Shown here: positions 25,833 to 34,607 of the stretch, piece after piece | Numbering within the stretch: position 1 is the first letter of the stretch | Layout: every line of letters begins with the position of its first letter | Source of the DNA: Chitinophaga sp. YR573 | GTDB lineage: Bacteria > Bacteroidota > Bacteroidia > Chitinophagales > Chitinophagaceae | Assembly (NCBI RefSeq): GCF_900110995.1 | Contig: NZ_FOJF01000002.1 | Span: forward strand, 1,116,001 to 1,180,000 | Length of the DNA stretch: 64,000 bases | Reading direction: 5' to 3' | The notes under the pieces: generated by a model | The model's input: the letters and a program-made list of their open reading frames with translations, nothing else | Databases searched by the model: none | Told to the model about the DNA's origin: nothing | Position numbers and translations under genes: made by a program

Positions 25833-26312
25833 TTAGTTTAGATTGAGTATAGTTTGCATATTGTTCAACATTTGTAGCCAACTTGGGTATGCGCCTGTTT
25901 TTTTAGCTAGTTCCTGAGAAACTGTTTGTCGTAATTGCAATTTGGTTTTCCCGTTTTCTTCTGTGAAAGTTACGGTAACAAGTGTTGCTCCTGGCCAATC
26001 AGGGTCCATTCCAATTTCTGCCGGGTTTATTGGATTTCCATTTTCATCTGCGTTGATTAGGGTAAACACAATTTTTGTATTGGGCGAAACCTCTTTGTAT
26101 TCTCCTATGCACCAACAGTCTCCGTATTGAGGATTAGAAATACATGAGTGGAATTGTCCGCCTGTTTCAATTTTAATTTTTTTAAAATGAATGGTGCAGC
26201 CATCAGGTGCGTACCATTTCATTAATTTTACGGGGTCTGTCCACGCACTAAAAACTTTTTCAGGACTTGCGTTAAAGATTTCTTCTATGAAAACTTCATT
26301 ATTATTTCCCAT
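25833..26312 (-). CDS. SRPBCC (AHSA1/START-like) domain protein
   Basis: 159 residues from ATG 26312 (MGNNNEVFIEEIFNASPEKVF); the longer frame to 26399 overlaps the ArsR gene and adds a basic stretch foreign to the family. The AHSA1 pattern VFSAWTDPVKLMKWYAP and the C-terminal helix after LRQTVSQELAKKTGAYPSW are clear. These helix-grip proteins bind hydrophobic ligands; no specific ligand is known here. Its start lies 4 bases from the stop of the ArsR gene, so the two are coupled. Confidence 0.85.
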   Translation of the reverse strand: MGNNNEVFIEEIFNASPEKVFSAWTDPVKLMKWYAPDGCTIHFKKIKIETGGQFHSCISNPQYGDCWCIGEYKEVSPNTKIVFTLINADENGNPINPAEIGMDPDWPGATLVTVTFTEENGKTKLQLRQTVSQELAKKTGAYPSWLQMLNNMQTILNLN

Positions 26313-26316
26313 GTTG

Positions 26317-26679
26317 TTACTTTTTTGATTTATTGATATTCTTAGCTTTTTTCTTATTAGATTCCAATTCTTCCTGCTCGATAAATTTTTTGAGTGCATT
26401 CAATCTTCCTGTCCACAATTTGTGATATTGTCCAACCCATTCATGCACTTCGTTCAATTTTTCAAGTTTTGCTTCACATAAACGTTCTCTGCCAAGTTGT
26501 TTTATGTTTAATAAGCCACATTCAGAAAGGATTTTAAGGTGTAAAGAAATAGCCTGACGACTGACATCAAATTGTTCTGCAATCGTGTTTACATTGACAG
26601 GTTGTTGAGCAATCATATCTATTATTGCCCGTCTTGTAGGATCGGCTATTGCCTGAAAAACATCTCTGCGTGCTTCCAT
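26317..26679 (-). CDS. ArsR-family winged-helix regulator
   Basis: 120 residues from ATG 26679 (MEARRDVFQAIADPTRRAII); the frame reaches back to a TTG at 26730 but that leader overlaps the promoter. The winged helix spans about residues 5-80, with FDVSRQAISLHLKILSECGLL as recognition region. There is no obvious cysteine metal site, which agrees with the non-metal ArsR group that precedes SRPBCC genes. The C-terminus is very lysine-rich. Likely represses its own operon through the TGCGCA palindromes at 26708-26731. Confidence 0.87.
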   Translation of the reverse strand: MEARRDVFQAIADPTRRAIIDMIAQQPVNVNTIAEQFDVSRQAISLHLKILSECGLLNIKQLGRERLCEAKLEKLNEVHEWVGQYHKLWTGRLNALKKFIEQEELESNKKKAKNINKSKK

Positions 26680-26699
26680 ATTATGCAACCATTTGCTTG

Positions 26700-26731
26700 C
26701 AAATATATGCGCAAGTATTTGATTGCGCAAT
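26700..26731 (-). promoter_or_regulatory. Promoter and likely operator of the ArsR operon
   Basis: On the minus strand, TATATTTG (26707-26700) matches TAnnTTTG and stands 20 bases from a TTG. The spacer region holds two TGCGCA palindromes at 26708-26713 and 26724-26729, the second extended to ATTGCGCAAT. Their 16-base spacing and overlap with the promoter suggest the ArsR binding site. Confidence 0.5.
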
Positions 26732-27061
26732 TTTTTCTTGAGGGTTTTTCAGAAACTGGTTTAGTTAGGTCTCTTTATTATATAGTATATTATTTTATGT
26801 GTATTTATTTCGGTAAGTCAGATCAAATTTGATTAACTGTGCATGTATTTGTTGTTTTTTATGATCTGAATCATATAAATCAACGTAAAAGGGTAAGGTT
26901 TATCGAATAATTTTTTTTTTATAACAGAGCTTTATTATGTTTGTATCGTTATTCACAAAAAGGAACAACGGTACAAGCATACCATCTTTTACTCATGCAC
27001 AGGGGTCAGAATCTGTGCTCACAAATCTGTATTGCATAATCCAGCATATACTATATATACA
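26732..27061. other. Gene-free AT-rich stretch before the TonB receptor
   Basis: No credible gene; a 67-codon frame at 26937 overlaps the receptor start and lacks protein-like composition. TATGTTTG at 26936-26943 is a good -7 box for the receptor gene, behind a run of ten T at the -33 position. The leader would be about 110 bases. Confidence 0.4.
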
Positions 27062-29656
27062 ATGCGTTATCAACCACTGCTTATTCTATGTTTTGCAGCT
27101 ACTATCACCTATGGACAGGAAGCTCATAACTCCAAAATGACTACCCGTAAGCCTATGGATACCGATACTACTCATCAGGATTCTATCATGATAAAGATCT
27201 TATCGGAAGTAACCGTTTCTGCTTCCCGCACAAGAGAAAGCCTGCTCCGGTCGCCGGTCAGTATCCAGAAACTGGGAACAAAATATTTTAATGCTTCTCC
27301 GTCACCTTCTTTTTTCGATGCATTGGAAAACGTACAGGGCGTGCAGATGATAACCCCCAGCATGGGTTTTAAAGTACTCAATGCAAGGGGATTTGCCAAT
27401 ACCACCAATGTACGTTTTGCACAACTGGTAGATGGTATGGATGTACAATCGCCACATATCGGCGGCCCTATTGCCAATGCACTGGGCCCTTCGGACCTGG
27501 ATATTGACAATGTGGAAATATTGCCTGGTGTATCTTCCGCGCTTTATGGCATGAATACTATCAATGGACTGGCCAATATTGCGACCAAAGATCCTTTTAC
27601 GTCTCCCGGCCTGAGCGTGCAGCAGAAAACGGCACTCACACATGTCGGAGATCCCAACAGCGGCTCCAGGCTTTTTTCGGAAACCAGTCTTCGCTGGGCA
27701 AAGCAGCTCTCGCCACACTTCGCATTCAAACTGAACGGCACCTTCAGCAAAGGCTACGACTGGATAGCCAATGATCATACAGACCTCAATCCCGCTGCTA
27801 ACATCAGTACCGGTCTTACCGGCGCTGATAACCCTGCAAAGGACCCGGTAAGCAGTTACGGCAACGAATCGTCCGACCGCAAAACCATTGCCCTGCAAGG
27901 CAAAAATTATGTAGTGGCACGCAGTGGCTACGACGAAAAGCAGGTGGTCAATTACGACCTACGCAATATAAAAGCGGATGCCGGCATTTATTACCGGTTT
28001 TCTGCCCGCTCGTTTATCAGTTATACTTACCACATGGCTGTGCTGGATAATGTATACCAGCGTGCCAACCGCTTCCGTCTGCAGGATTATTTCGTGCAGC
28101 AGCATGGCATACAGTTCCAATCAGACGCTATCCAGCTGAAGGCCTATCTCAACAAAGAAAATACCGGTAATTCGTACAATCTGCGTTCAATGGCCGAAAA
28201 TATCGATCGTACCTATAAGCCTGACAATATCTGGTATGCAGATTATACCAGTGGTTTTAATAACGCAGTATCGTCCGGCTCCACCATTGCCCAGGCGCAT
28301 CATCTGGCCCGTACAGCGGCGGATAATGGTCGTTACGAGCCCAGTACTAATGCCTTCAATAATACACTTACGCGGCTGCAGCAAATCAACAACTGGGACA
28401 GTGGCGCTGCTCTTAAAGTAAACGCCAGCTTTATTCACGCAGAGGGACAGATCAATCTTACAAAACAATGGCTGCCGCATTTCGGTCATCAGACTGGTCT
28501 GGAAATCCTGGCCGGAGCCGACCATAGAACTTATATCATTGTGCCCGATGGGAATTACTTTATCAATCCCGTGCCGGGTAAAACCAACGATAATATTTAT
28601 TACAGTAAAACCGGTGGGTTTGTATCAGTAGTGAAATCGCTGCTGACTAACAAACTCCGGCTGGGTGCTACCTTGCGCGGAGATAAAAACGATTATTTCC
28701 CGTTGACCTGGAACCCACGCTTTACAGCCGTGTATTCACCTGTGCATGCGCACAATTTCCGGCTTTCCTTCCAAAGCGGTTATCGCTATCCCAGTATTTT
28801 TGAAGCCTATTCCAATGTAAACAGCGGTGGCACCAAGAGGGTAGGTGGGCTGCCGGTAATGTCGTCCGGCATCTTTGAGAACGCGTGGCTGCAAAGTTCT
28901 ATTACCGCTTTCCAGCAGGCGGTACTGAATGACATCAATAAAAACGGCTTATCCCAATCCGATGCCATAAAGCACAACCAATCCCTGCTACAAAAAAATC
29001 CCTATACCTATATCAAACCAGAGCATGTCAATTCCATTGAAGGTGGTTATAAAGGCGTATTCGTTCAGGGAAAACTGTATATAGATGCAGACTTCTATTT
29101 CAATAATTACCGGTCTTTCATCGCACAGGCCAATATGAACGTCCCTAAAACACAAAATCCTGATTCCATTCCCATTGCCCTGTACAATAAAACGCAGCAA
29201 AGTCCCTATCGTATGTGGACCAATTCACAAACAAAGGTTTACAATTACGGCGCTAGTCTGGGCCTTACCTATACCGCTCATGGTTATACGGCTCATGGCA
29301 ATACCACTTTTTCAAAGCTACGTAAATCATCAAATGAAGATGGTCTGGAAGATGGTTTTAACACACCGCAATGGATCGTCAATCTTTCTTTATCCAAAGA
29401 GAAGATTTATCGGTCACTTGGTGCAGGTATCAACTGGAAATGGCAGGACGGTTACTACTGGCAGTCATTTCTGGCTACGGGTAACGTAAGCGCCTATTCT
29501 ACGCTGGATGCACAGATAAACTATGCCTTCGACAAAATTGGTTGCAAAGTAAAACTGGGAGGAAGCAATATGCTGAATAAATATTATCATTCTTTCCTGG
29601 GTGGGCCGGCTGTAGGAGGGATGTATTACCTGACGCTTACGTATTCGGTTAAATAA
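27062..29656 (+). CDS. TonB-dependent outer-membrane receptor (non-SusC type)
   Basis: 864 residues from ATG 27062 (MRYQPLLILCFAATITYGQ, a clean signal peptide); the frame reaches back ten codons. The plug starts at LSEVTVSASRTRES and carries LNARGFANTTNVRFAQLVDGM and VEILPGVSSALYGMNTINGLANI, as in siderophore/vitamin-type receptors. It lacks the carboxypeptidase-like domain and the SusC length, and no SusD follows. The barrel ends in YYLTLTYSVK. No ligand can be named from sequence: no iron, cobalamin or thiamine gene lies beside it. It is monocistronic, ending at a hairpin. Confidence 0.88.
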   Translation: MRYQPLLILCFAATITYGQEAHNSKMTTRKPMDTDTTHQDSIMIKILSEVTVSASRTRESLLRSPVSIQKLGTKYFNASPSPSFFDALENVQGVQMITPSMGFKVLNARGFANTTNVRFAQLVDGMDVQSPHIGGPIANALGPSDLDIDNVEILPGVSSALYGMNTINGLANIATKDPFTSPGLSVQQKTALTHVGDPNSGSRLFSETSLRWAKQLSPHFAFKLNGTFSKGYDWIANDHTDLNPAANISTGLTGADNPAKDPVSSYGNESSDRKTIALQGKNYVVARSGYDEKQVVNYDLRNIKADAGIYYRFSARSFISYTYHMAVLDNVYQRANRFRLQDYFVQQHGIQFQSDAIQLKAYLNKENTGNSYNLRSMAENIDRTYKPDNIWYADYTSGFNNAVSSGSTIAQAHHLARTAADNGRYEPSTNAFNNTLTRLQQINNWDSGAALKVNASFIHAEGQINLTKQWLPHFGHQTGLEILAGADHRTYIIVPDGNYFINPVPGKTNDNIYYSKTGGFVSVVKSLLTNKLRLGATLRGDKNDYFPLTWNPRFTAVYSPVHAHNFRLSFQSGYRYPSIFEAYSNVNSGGTKRVGGLPVMSSGIFENAWLQSSITAFQQAVLNDINKNGLSQSDAIKHNQSLLQKNPYTYIKPEHVNSIEGGYKGVFVQGKLYIDADFYFNNYRSFIAQANMNVPKTQNPDSIPIALYNKTQQSPYRMWTNSQTKVYNYGASLGLTYTAHGYTAHGNTTFSKLRKSSNEDGLEDGFNTPQWIVNLSLSKEKIYRSLGAGINWKWQDGYYWQSFLATGNVSAYSTLDAQINYAFDKIGCKVKLGGSNMLNKYYHSFLGGPAVGGMYYLTLTYSVK

Positions 29657-29693
29657 TCCAAACAGATATGTACTCTCGATAGATTTGCTACAA

Positions 29694-29721
29694 GCACAAG
29701 ACTCCGTAAGGAGCCTTGTGC
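29694..29721. terminator. Hairpin of the GGCTCC/GGAGCC repeat family, between convergent genes
   Basis: GCACAAGACTCC, loop GTAA, GGAGCCTTGTGC: twelve-base arms with one A/C mismatch. Preceded by CTACAA, as in the large elements at 19558 and 55471 (CTACAA-CAC near CTCC/GGAGCC). It lies between the receptor (+) and the GDPD gene (-) and probably ends both transcripts. Confidence 0.55.
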
Positions 29722-29743
29722 TGAATAATACTTTTGATTAATC

Positions 29744-31174
29744 TCATTTAACAATCGAAATCTTAAAGGATCGTCTCATTGACTGATCAGCCGAAGTAAT
29801 TGTCATTATATAAATCCCTGGTGTTGTTATAGCCGGCTTAACAGGTATTCTCACATCCTGACTACCCTTCATCACCATTTGCTGTTGAATTAAAACAGGT
29901 TTTCCATTCAGATCAAATATCTCAAATTGAAATTTACCTGTAGCATTGGAAACAAATTTCACATTTACAAAATCGCTGGCAGGGTTGGGATAAATGCTGA
30001 TACCAGAATTGGATTCAGTTGTGCCAATATTGCTTAATACCATCTTATCCTGAGAATTATCCAGAGAATCTTCCTGAGGAGAATCAGCAGCTACCCGTCC
30101 TCCATTGGAATAGTAATAGCTGGTGTTTCTGAACCCGATGTTTCGCTGGCTCAGGTAATCATTTATCAGGTTGATGGGTTCATCTGTTGTTATCCAACGG
30201 ATGCCGATATCTGTCAGAAACTGCCAGCTACCTCTTCTATCGTCTGTATCGCGTTGGCCACTTTTAGCCGTGTAATACAACTCGCTTAGTGTATAACAAC
30301 ACTCACCATTGGCTTTATAGAAACGATTCCCTCCAGCATCCGGAATAGCATTGAAGCAACAGGTAGCATGATCATCTACCCAGGCCTGTGTCATTACATC
30401 TCCCTGAATCCCGTTACGTTGTTTAATATCCACTTCGGCAGATACAAAATATTTAGTACGTCTGAAATGTTTGTAGTGATCGATACAATTGATTTTATCA
30501 ACCATATTGGTTGTGTAAACGGGTACATACAATAAATCCCTGGTAGAATGAACAGGGTCAAGAGTATGCTCCAGGTTATCTGTAGTAGGGAATACGGGCG
30601 CATTCATTTTAAAGATCACCCAGCGGCGTGCAGGTGTACCCCAGGCATTGGCCCAACCACCACCTTCATTTATTATCTCCCAGCAAATCCTTGCTGTGAG
30701 AGCGTCCTTTATATCCAGTACTACCACAATGGCTATTTTATGGTCGCGGATATAACTCAGTGCCTGCCGGAAGGTAGGTAAATGCTCGTTGGTGAGATTA
30801 CCGTTTTTGTCTTTCAATCGCAGGCTTTGCAGCGCACCGTTTGGCCATTTATTAACTAATTCGTTCCTGCCCATGCCGAGTTCTGTAGTGCGTCCCAGGT
30901 TCCAGTCGTGCATTAACACAGGTTGCTGGTCGGAGCTGAGTTTAATATCCAGCTCTACCATTTCAATCTGGTTATCAGCAGCACGCTGAATAGCTTTCAA
31001 TGAATTTTCGGGAACGCCATTTTCACGCCAGTAACCACGGTGAGCGCAAACGCTGATCAGATCATTTTTGCGGGACTTAAGCACATTAACGACATAATCG
31101 GTATTGATTAATTTTTGTGCTTGCAGAGAAACTCCAATACAGAGAAACAGGAATAAATAACAGATCTTTTTCAT
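29744..31174 (-). CDS. Secreted glycerophosphodiester phosphodiesterase-like enzyme with T9SS sorting domain
   Basis: 476 residues. Signal peptide MKKICYLFLFLCIGVSLQAQ. The GDPD domain shows AHRGYWRENGVPENSLKAI (His45, Arg46), VELDIKLSSDQQPVLMHD with Glu74, Asp76 and His89, the metal and catalytic residues of the TIM-barrel GDPD family. The last ~85 residues form a type IX secretion sorting domain (GISIYPNPASDFVNVKF ... GIYIMTITSADQSMRRSFKISIVK), so the enzyme is exported by T9SS and probably attached to or released from the surface. It likely cleaves glycerophosphodiesters for phosphate or glycerol. It stands alone, with its own promoter region. Confidence 0.88.
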   Translation of the reverse strand: MKKICYLFLFLCIGVSLQAQKLINTDYVVNVLKSRKNDLISVCAHRGYWRENGVPENSLKAIQRAADNQIEMVELDIKLSSDQQPVLMHDWNLGRTTELGMGRNELVNKWPNGALQSLRLKDKNGNLTNEHLPTFRQALSYIRDHKIAIVVVLDIKDALTARICWEIINEGGGWANAWGTPARRWVIFKMNAPVFPTTDNLEHTLDPVHSTRDLLYVPVYTTNMVDKINCIDHYKHFRRTKYFVSAEVDIKQRNGIQGDVMTQAWVDDHATCCFNAIPDAGGNRFYKANGECCYTLSELYYTAKSGQRDTDDRRGSWQFLTDIGIRWITTDEPINLINDYLSQRNIGFRNTSYYYSNGGRVAADSPQEDSLDNSQDKMVLSNIGTTESNSGISIYPNPASDFVNVKFVSNATGKFQFEIFDLNGKPVLIQQQMVMKGSQDVRIPVKPAITTPGIYIMTITSADQSMRRSFKISIVK

Positions 31175-31501
31175 GCGGGTTCATTTAATTTTTAATGATA
31201 AGTAGTGCAATTCGACACTATGAATACTACGGACACACGAAAAGAGGGATGCCTGCAATATTACCAAATCGTTAACTTGATTAAATAAAACCCTAATTCA
31301 TTGAAAGAGAGTAGCAATGACTAGGACATAACGATGGAGATTTCTGTAATGCTATGAAAAACGGTTGTTTCCAATGTCCTAAAATAAATTTGTACTGAAA
31401 TAAACAATTTTATCAGTATTGCGAAATTTTATTAAATTACAGCCCACAAATAAGTAACCATTGTTTTTCTACTGTTAACAACCAAATTAAGTCTCACTTT
31501 T
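31175..31501. promoter_or_regulatory. Divergent intergenic region with promoter for the 508-residue gene
   Basis: No gene is seen in these 327 bases. On +, TTG at 31365-31367 and TAAATTTG at 31385-31392 (17-base spacer) form a good promoter with a leader of about 100 bases before 31502. The sequence is clearly AT-rich compared with the glycan loci. Confidence 0.45.
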
Positions 31502-33028
31502 ATGAGCATTACAACCATTATCTGTACCTTATCAGAAGTCCGCGATCAGTTAATCGAACTTATGAAGGATGAATTTTCAGTTTCCCATGAGGTGGCAGAA
31601 AAAGTATATGACCGAAGGGTACACCCCCATTTTCAAAGGTTTCAACCCAATGTCCGATTTGTAATTGAATATCCCTATATAGACAGGGTTTACAGGGATA
31701 GTTATTATTCTTATTTTTCTTCCAAATTAAGTAATTATAAAAAGGATTGCATCAGGTTATCTCTTTTTAATGGAGACGTAATGATGGATCAGTTCAGGGA
31801 TCAGGCTCAAATCTCAGACCTTAGAAACAGGTATCTGGGTTTTATGATATTAAGGCCCACCCTGCCCAATGTTATTGGTAGAAGTGTGATCTCACCTTTA
31901 GCATTGGTACAACATGATTTTTTATGTGTAATGGGCAGATTCCAGTCAACAGTATGTTCAGTTAAATTTGAAGTAACAGGCTTCCCTCATTCTTCGCAGG
32001 ATACAGAAACGATTACATGCGCGGAGACTTCCATTTGGGCGATTATGGAATATTTCGCATCCAAATATCCGGAATACAAATTAGCTCCTCCATCTACAAT
32101 TATCAATACTTTAGAAAACCGTTCCAGTTTTCGGCAAATACCGTCCGAGGGACTTAATGTAGATCAGATGGGTTATGCGCTGCGGGAATTTGGTTTTGGG
32201 ACCAAGATCTATTCTAAAGCAGAAATTGGTGAGGGGTTCAAGAATTTGCTATCCACTTATGTCGAAAGTGGGCTACCCTTGATAGCGATTATTTCGAATG
32301 CTCATAATGGAGGTGGGGTAGGACATGTAGTATTGATTATAGGACACAGGAGCACCTCAAATGTTAAAATTGATCAATTACAGATCAAGAGGGAACAGGA
32401 TACTAAACTAGCCAGGATTTTACAACAAAGAAAGATTCAGATAATTGATAATGATGATATCGAAAGAGATTTTGTCTCAGTAGATGATAATTATCCGGTT
32501 TATCAACTCGTTTCATTGGATCAACCAGTGCAGTATTATCAAAATTTAGATTGGGCTAACTGTGAGATAATTCATTTTTTGGTTCCGTTATATCCTAAAA
32601 TTTATTTGGATGCATTGTTAGCCAAAAAATATATTAAACAACTCTTGTTGGAAACTCAATTTAATATTCCAGAGGGTACGGAACTTTTTATTAGGATCTT
32701 TTTAACTTCCAGTCGATCCTATAAAGATTATTTATCTCAGGATCAGAGTTTTCAGCGTAATTTCAGAGCCTTTATTCTGGGCATTCCAATGTCAAAATTT
32801 ATTTGGGTTGGAGAAATTTCTTCCAGAGAACTGATAAAACAAAAAAAAGCAAAAGGTTTAATAATAATTAATGCTACAGAACTTAAACTAATTAATTATG
32901 ATGCTTTAGTAGTTAGCGGTTATGATGATCGCTTTTACTATCCGGATGATGTCAGCAGAGAATTAGCGGAAAATTTAATAGCTTTAGGAGAGTTTAATAT
33001 ATATACCAATAACTTAAAAGGGTTCTGA
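31502..33028 (+). CDS. Uncharacterised 508-residue protein with papain/C39-like peptidase core
   Basis: I do not recognise the family by name. Residues about 165-335 look like a papain-fold cysteine peptidase of the C39/BtrH-like kind: ETITCAETSIWAIMEYFASKYP places a candidate nucleophile Cys173 at the start of a helix, GVGHVVLIIGH gives His275, and VSVDDNYPVY gives Asp328/Asp329 or Asn330 as third residue. The N-terminal 160 residues (with RVYRDSYYSYFSSKLSNYKKDC and RYLGFMILRPTLPNVIGRSVISP) and the C-terminal 170 residues match nothing I know. There is no signal peptide or membrane helix. The gene is AT-rich, stands with its own promoter, and is followed after one base by a 65-residue gene. 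A two-gene accessory system is the natural reading. Confidence 0.7.
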   Translation: MSITTIICTLSEVRDQLIELMKDEFSVSHEVAEKVYDRRVHPHFQRFQPNVRFVIEYPYIDRVYRDSYYSYFSSKLSNYKKDCIRLSLFNGDVMMDQFRDQAQISDLRNRYLGFMILRPTLPNVIGRSVISPLALVQHDFLCVMGRFQSTVCSVKFEVTGFPHSSQDTETITCAETSIWAIMEYFASKYPEYKLAPPSTIINTLENRSSFRQIPSEGLNVDQMGYALREFGFGTKIYSKAEIGEGFKNLLSTYVESGLPLIAIISNAHNGGGVGHVVLIIGHRSTSNVKIDQLQIKREQDTKLARILQQRKIQIIDNDDIERDFVSVDDNYPVYQLVSLDQPVQYYQNLDWANCEIIHFLVPLYPKIYLDALLAKKYIKQLLLETQFNIPEGTELFIRIFLTSSRSYKDYLSQDQSFQRNFRAFILGIPMSKFIWVGEISSRELIKQKKAKGLIIINATELKLINYDALVVSGYDDRFYYPDDVSRELAENLIALGEFNIYTNNLKGF

Positions 33029-33029
33029 T

Positions 33030-33227
33030 ATGGCAATTAAAATCAATGAACGAGACGAAGTTATAGCCAGATTATCTGCAGAAGGCAAGAGGAGAATAAT
33101 GAATTCTCCCGAAGACCATGCTATGAGAGAAAGAATTAATGACTATGTAGAAGAGGCTAGAAGAGAATGCATACGAATAGCACGTGCATCAGAAATGGCA
33201 GCAGCTAAATTTATAATAACGTCATAA
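33030..33227 (+). CDS. Small charged helical protein (65 residues) coupled to the peptidase-like gene
   Basis: The ATG is one base after the upstream TGA, so it is translated from the same message. The protein is rich in Arg, Glu, Ala and Ile (NERDEVIARLSAEGKRRI, then NDYVEEARRECIRIARASEM) and should form two or three amphipathic helices. It has a single Cys, no signal peptide and no double-glycine leader. It could be a substrate, inhibitor or partner of the peptidase-like protein. Reality of the gene rests on the tight spacing, good codon use for its surroundings and the terminator right behind it. Confidence 0.65.
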   Translation: MAIKINERDEVIARLSAEGKRRIMNSPEDHAMRERINDYVEEARRECIRIARASEMAAAKFIITS

Positions 33228-33248
33228 TCTATTTTACATTTTATATTG

Positions 33249-33288
33249 AAGAAGGGGCTGTATCATACTTTTGATATAGCCCCTTCTT
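33249..33288 (+). terminator. Terminator of the 508/65-residue operon
   Basis: AAGAAGGGGCTGTATCA (33249-33265), six-base loop, TGATATAGCCCCTTCTT (33272-33288): a 17-pair stem with one G-U pair, followed by ATTCGG. Marks the operon as two genes only. Confidence 0.7.
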
Positions 33289-33363
33289 ATTCGGGTTCCC
33301 GATGGAGACCGATAGTTGTTTAAGTGATTCCCAGGGCCTTTGTTTATTTTTTACATCCTCTCA

Positions 33364-34185
33364 TTATTTTAATCGATACGCCACTATTTTTTTAGCATTG
33401 AAAGTAGGTACGAATACTATCCGCTTAATAGGATCAAATCCGATATCGGCTGTGTTCATCTTTTCAGCATGACTGTCCAGCAAGGTTTCTACCTGGCCAC
33501 CAGCAGTAACATAAAAAATATAACCTGCCCAGGCAGTAACTATATAATCTCCGTTACCCACTGGCTCTATACCGTCAATACCTTGTGATACTTCTGCAAT
33601 TTGACTGATTTGTTTCTGCGCATTTACTTTTTTAAGCAGTTTACCTTCAGCATAGAGAAGATCCTGCCCAATGGCTTTTAAACCATTAGCGCCTTTTACA
33701 TTGTTGAGGTAAAGAGAGGGGACATCGTTTTCAATACGCCATATCTGCGCTCGCCTGGAATCTGAAACAAATATGATACCCTTATCTGTAACAGTGATGT
33801 CATTAAGAGCCATTGCACTATCCACCGCAATTTTTTTTGTTACTTTTCCTGTTGTGATCTCTATTACCGCCACATTCGTAATATCGGCAACATACAATTT
33901 GTTCCCATATCTGCCAAGCCCTTTGGGAGCATTCAGGCCAGTCACCCAATTGCTAATATAGTTTGTTCCATCTACGTTCAGTTTGCCTACACCTCCTTTG
34001 CCGTCGGCATCCCAGCCGCCACCATCAATCAATGAAATATACAGGATACCTTTCTTAAAATCGGGTAAGACGGACTCCGGAACGGCCACAATAGTATCCG
34101 TTTGCCATATCTTTTCTAACTGATGATGTTGGGCAATAGCGAACAAGGGAAAACAGTTGAGCAAAATGGATATCAGCTTTTTCAT
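33364..34185 (-). CDS. Secreted SMP-30/gluconolactonase-like beta-propeller
   Basis: 273 residues with signal peptide MKKLISILLNCFPLFAIAQ. Six-bladed propeller repeats are visible (NAPKGLGRYGNKLYVADI, LNDITVTDKGIIFVSDS, QDLLYAEGKLLKKV, IEPVGNGDYIVTAWAG). The pattern matches the SMP-30/gluconolaconase/LRE-like region, but the calcium-site residues of true gluconolactonases cannot be confirmed by eye. Location periplasm or outside. It stands alone; no functional partner is evident. Confidence 0.75.
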   Translation of the reverse strand: MKKLISILLNCFPLFAIAQHHQLEKIWQTDTIVAVPESVLPDFKKGILYISLIDGGGWDADGKGGVGKLNVDGTNYISNWVTGLNAPKGLGRYGNKLYVADITNVAVIEITTGKVTKKIAVDSAMALNDITVTDKGIIFVSDSRRAQIWRIENDVPSLYLNNVKGANGLKAIGQDLLYAEGKLLKKVNAQKQISQIAEVSQGIDGIEPVGNGDYIVTAWAGYIFYVTAGGQVETLLDSHAEKMNTADIGFDPIKRIVFVPTFNAKKIVAYRLK

Positions 34186-34345
34186 AATATGCAGTTTTAA
34201 TGATTAAAGAAGGGATTATTCAGGATAAGTTTATTAATTCGATACCTATATGCAAGTCTGGTTGAGCAACGGGAATTTGACTGGTTTGGCTTTGCATATT
34301 TAGAGGGTTTTCTCTAATGTAAAATAAAAAAATCATATTTTATAG

Positions 34346-34600
34346 AACAATGCCCGTCAACCGACTACTTTCAATGTCCGGGCTTCCGGATGGCCATTTC
34401 ACCGTAAACAATGTATCTGGCTGGGTCGTGAGGTACCTTCCGACTGTACGCCTATACTGGAACATCTTATTGGCCTGGTGGACCAGGGGCGCCTTCATAC
34501 ATCTATCGACATTGAACTGCCCTGGACCAGCGTGGCTGAAGCGGCCGAACGACTTATACAACAACAAGTCGACGGTAAGATCATACTGAATGTGGTATAA
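34346..34600 (+). pseudogene. C-terminal remnant of a medium-chain (zinc-type) dehydrogenase
   Basis: A TAG at 34343-34345 is followed by 84 open codons with no start codon and a TAA at 34598-34600. The translation has the C-terminal MDR pattern: PSDCTPILEHLIGLVDQGRL, then HTSIDIELPWTSVAEAAERL and GKIILNVV at the end (compare ADH/quinone reductase endings with PLEEAAEAH and GKIVL). The N-terminal three quarters are absent. It converges on the neighbouring SDR gene. A different frame in this interval (34350-34589) is not protein-like. Confidence 0.6.
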
Positions 34601-34607
34601 ACTCTTT

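Noticed and set aside
26937..27140. 67-codon plus-strand frame upstream of the TonB receptor
   Set aside because: Starts at the promoter -7 box and overlaps the receptor signal peptide; no protein-like pattern.
27062..29656. TonB receptor considered as a thiamine transporter because of the TPP riboswitch
   Set aside because: The riboswitch lies 10 kb away on the opposite strand and reads away from any thiamine-related gene; no evidence links them.
34350..34589. 79-codon plus-strand frame starting with ATG
   Set aside because: The neighbouring frame (34346-34600) encodes recognisable dehydrogenase C-terminus; this frame does not look like protein.
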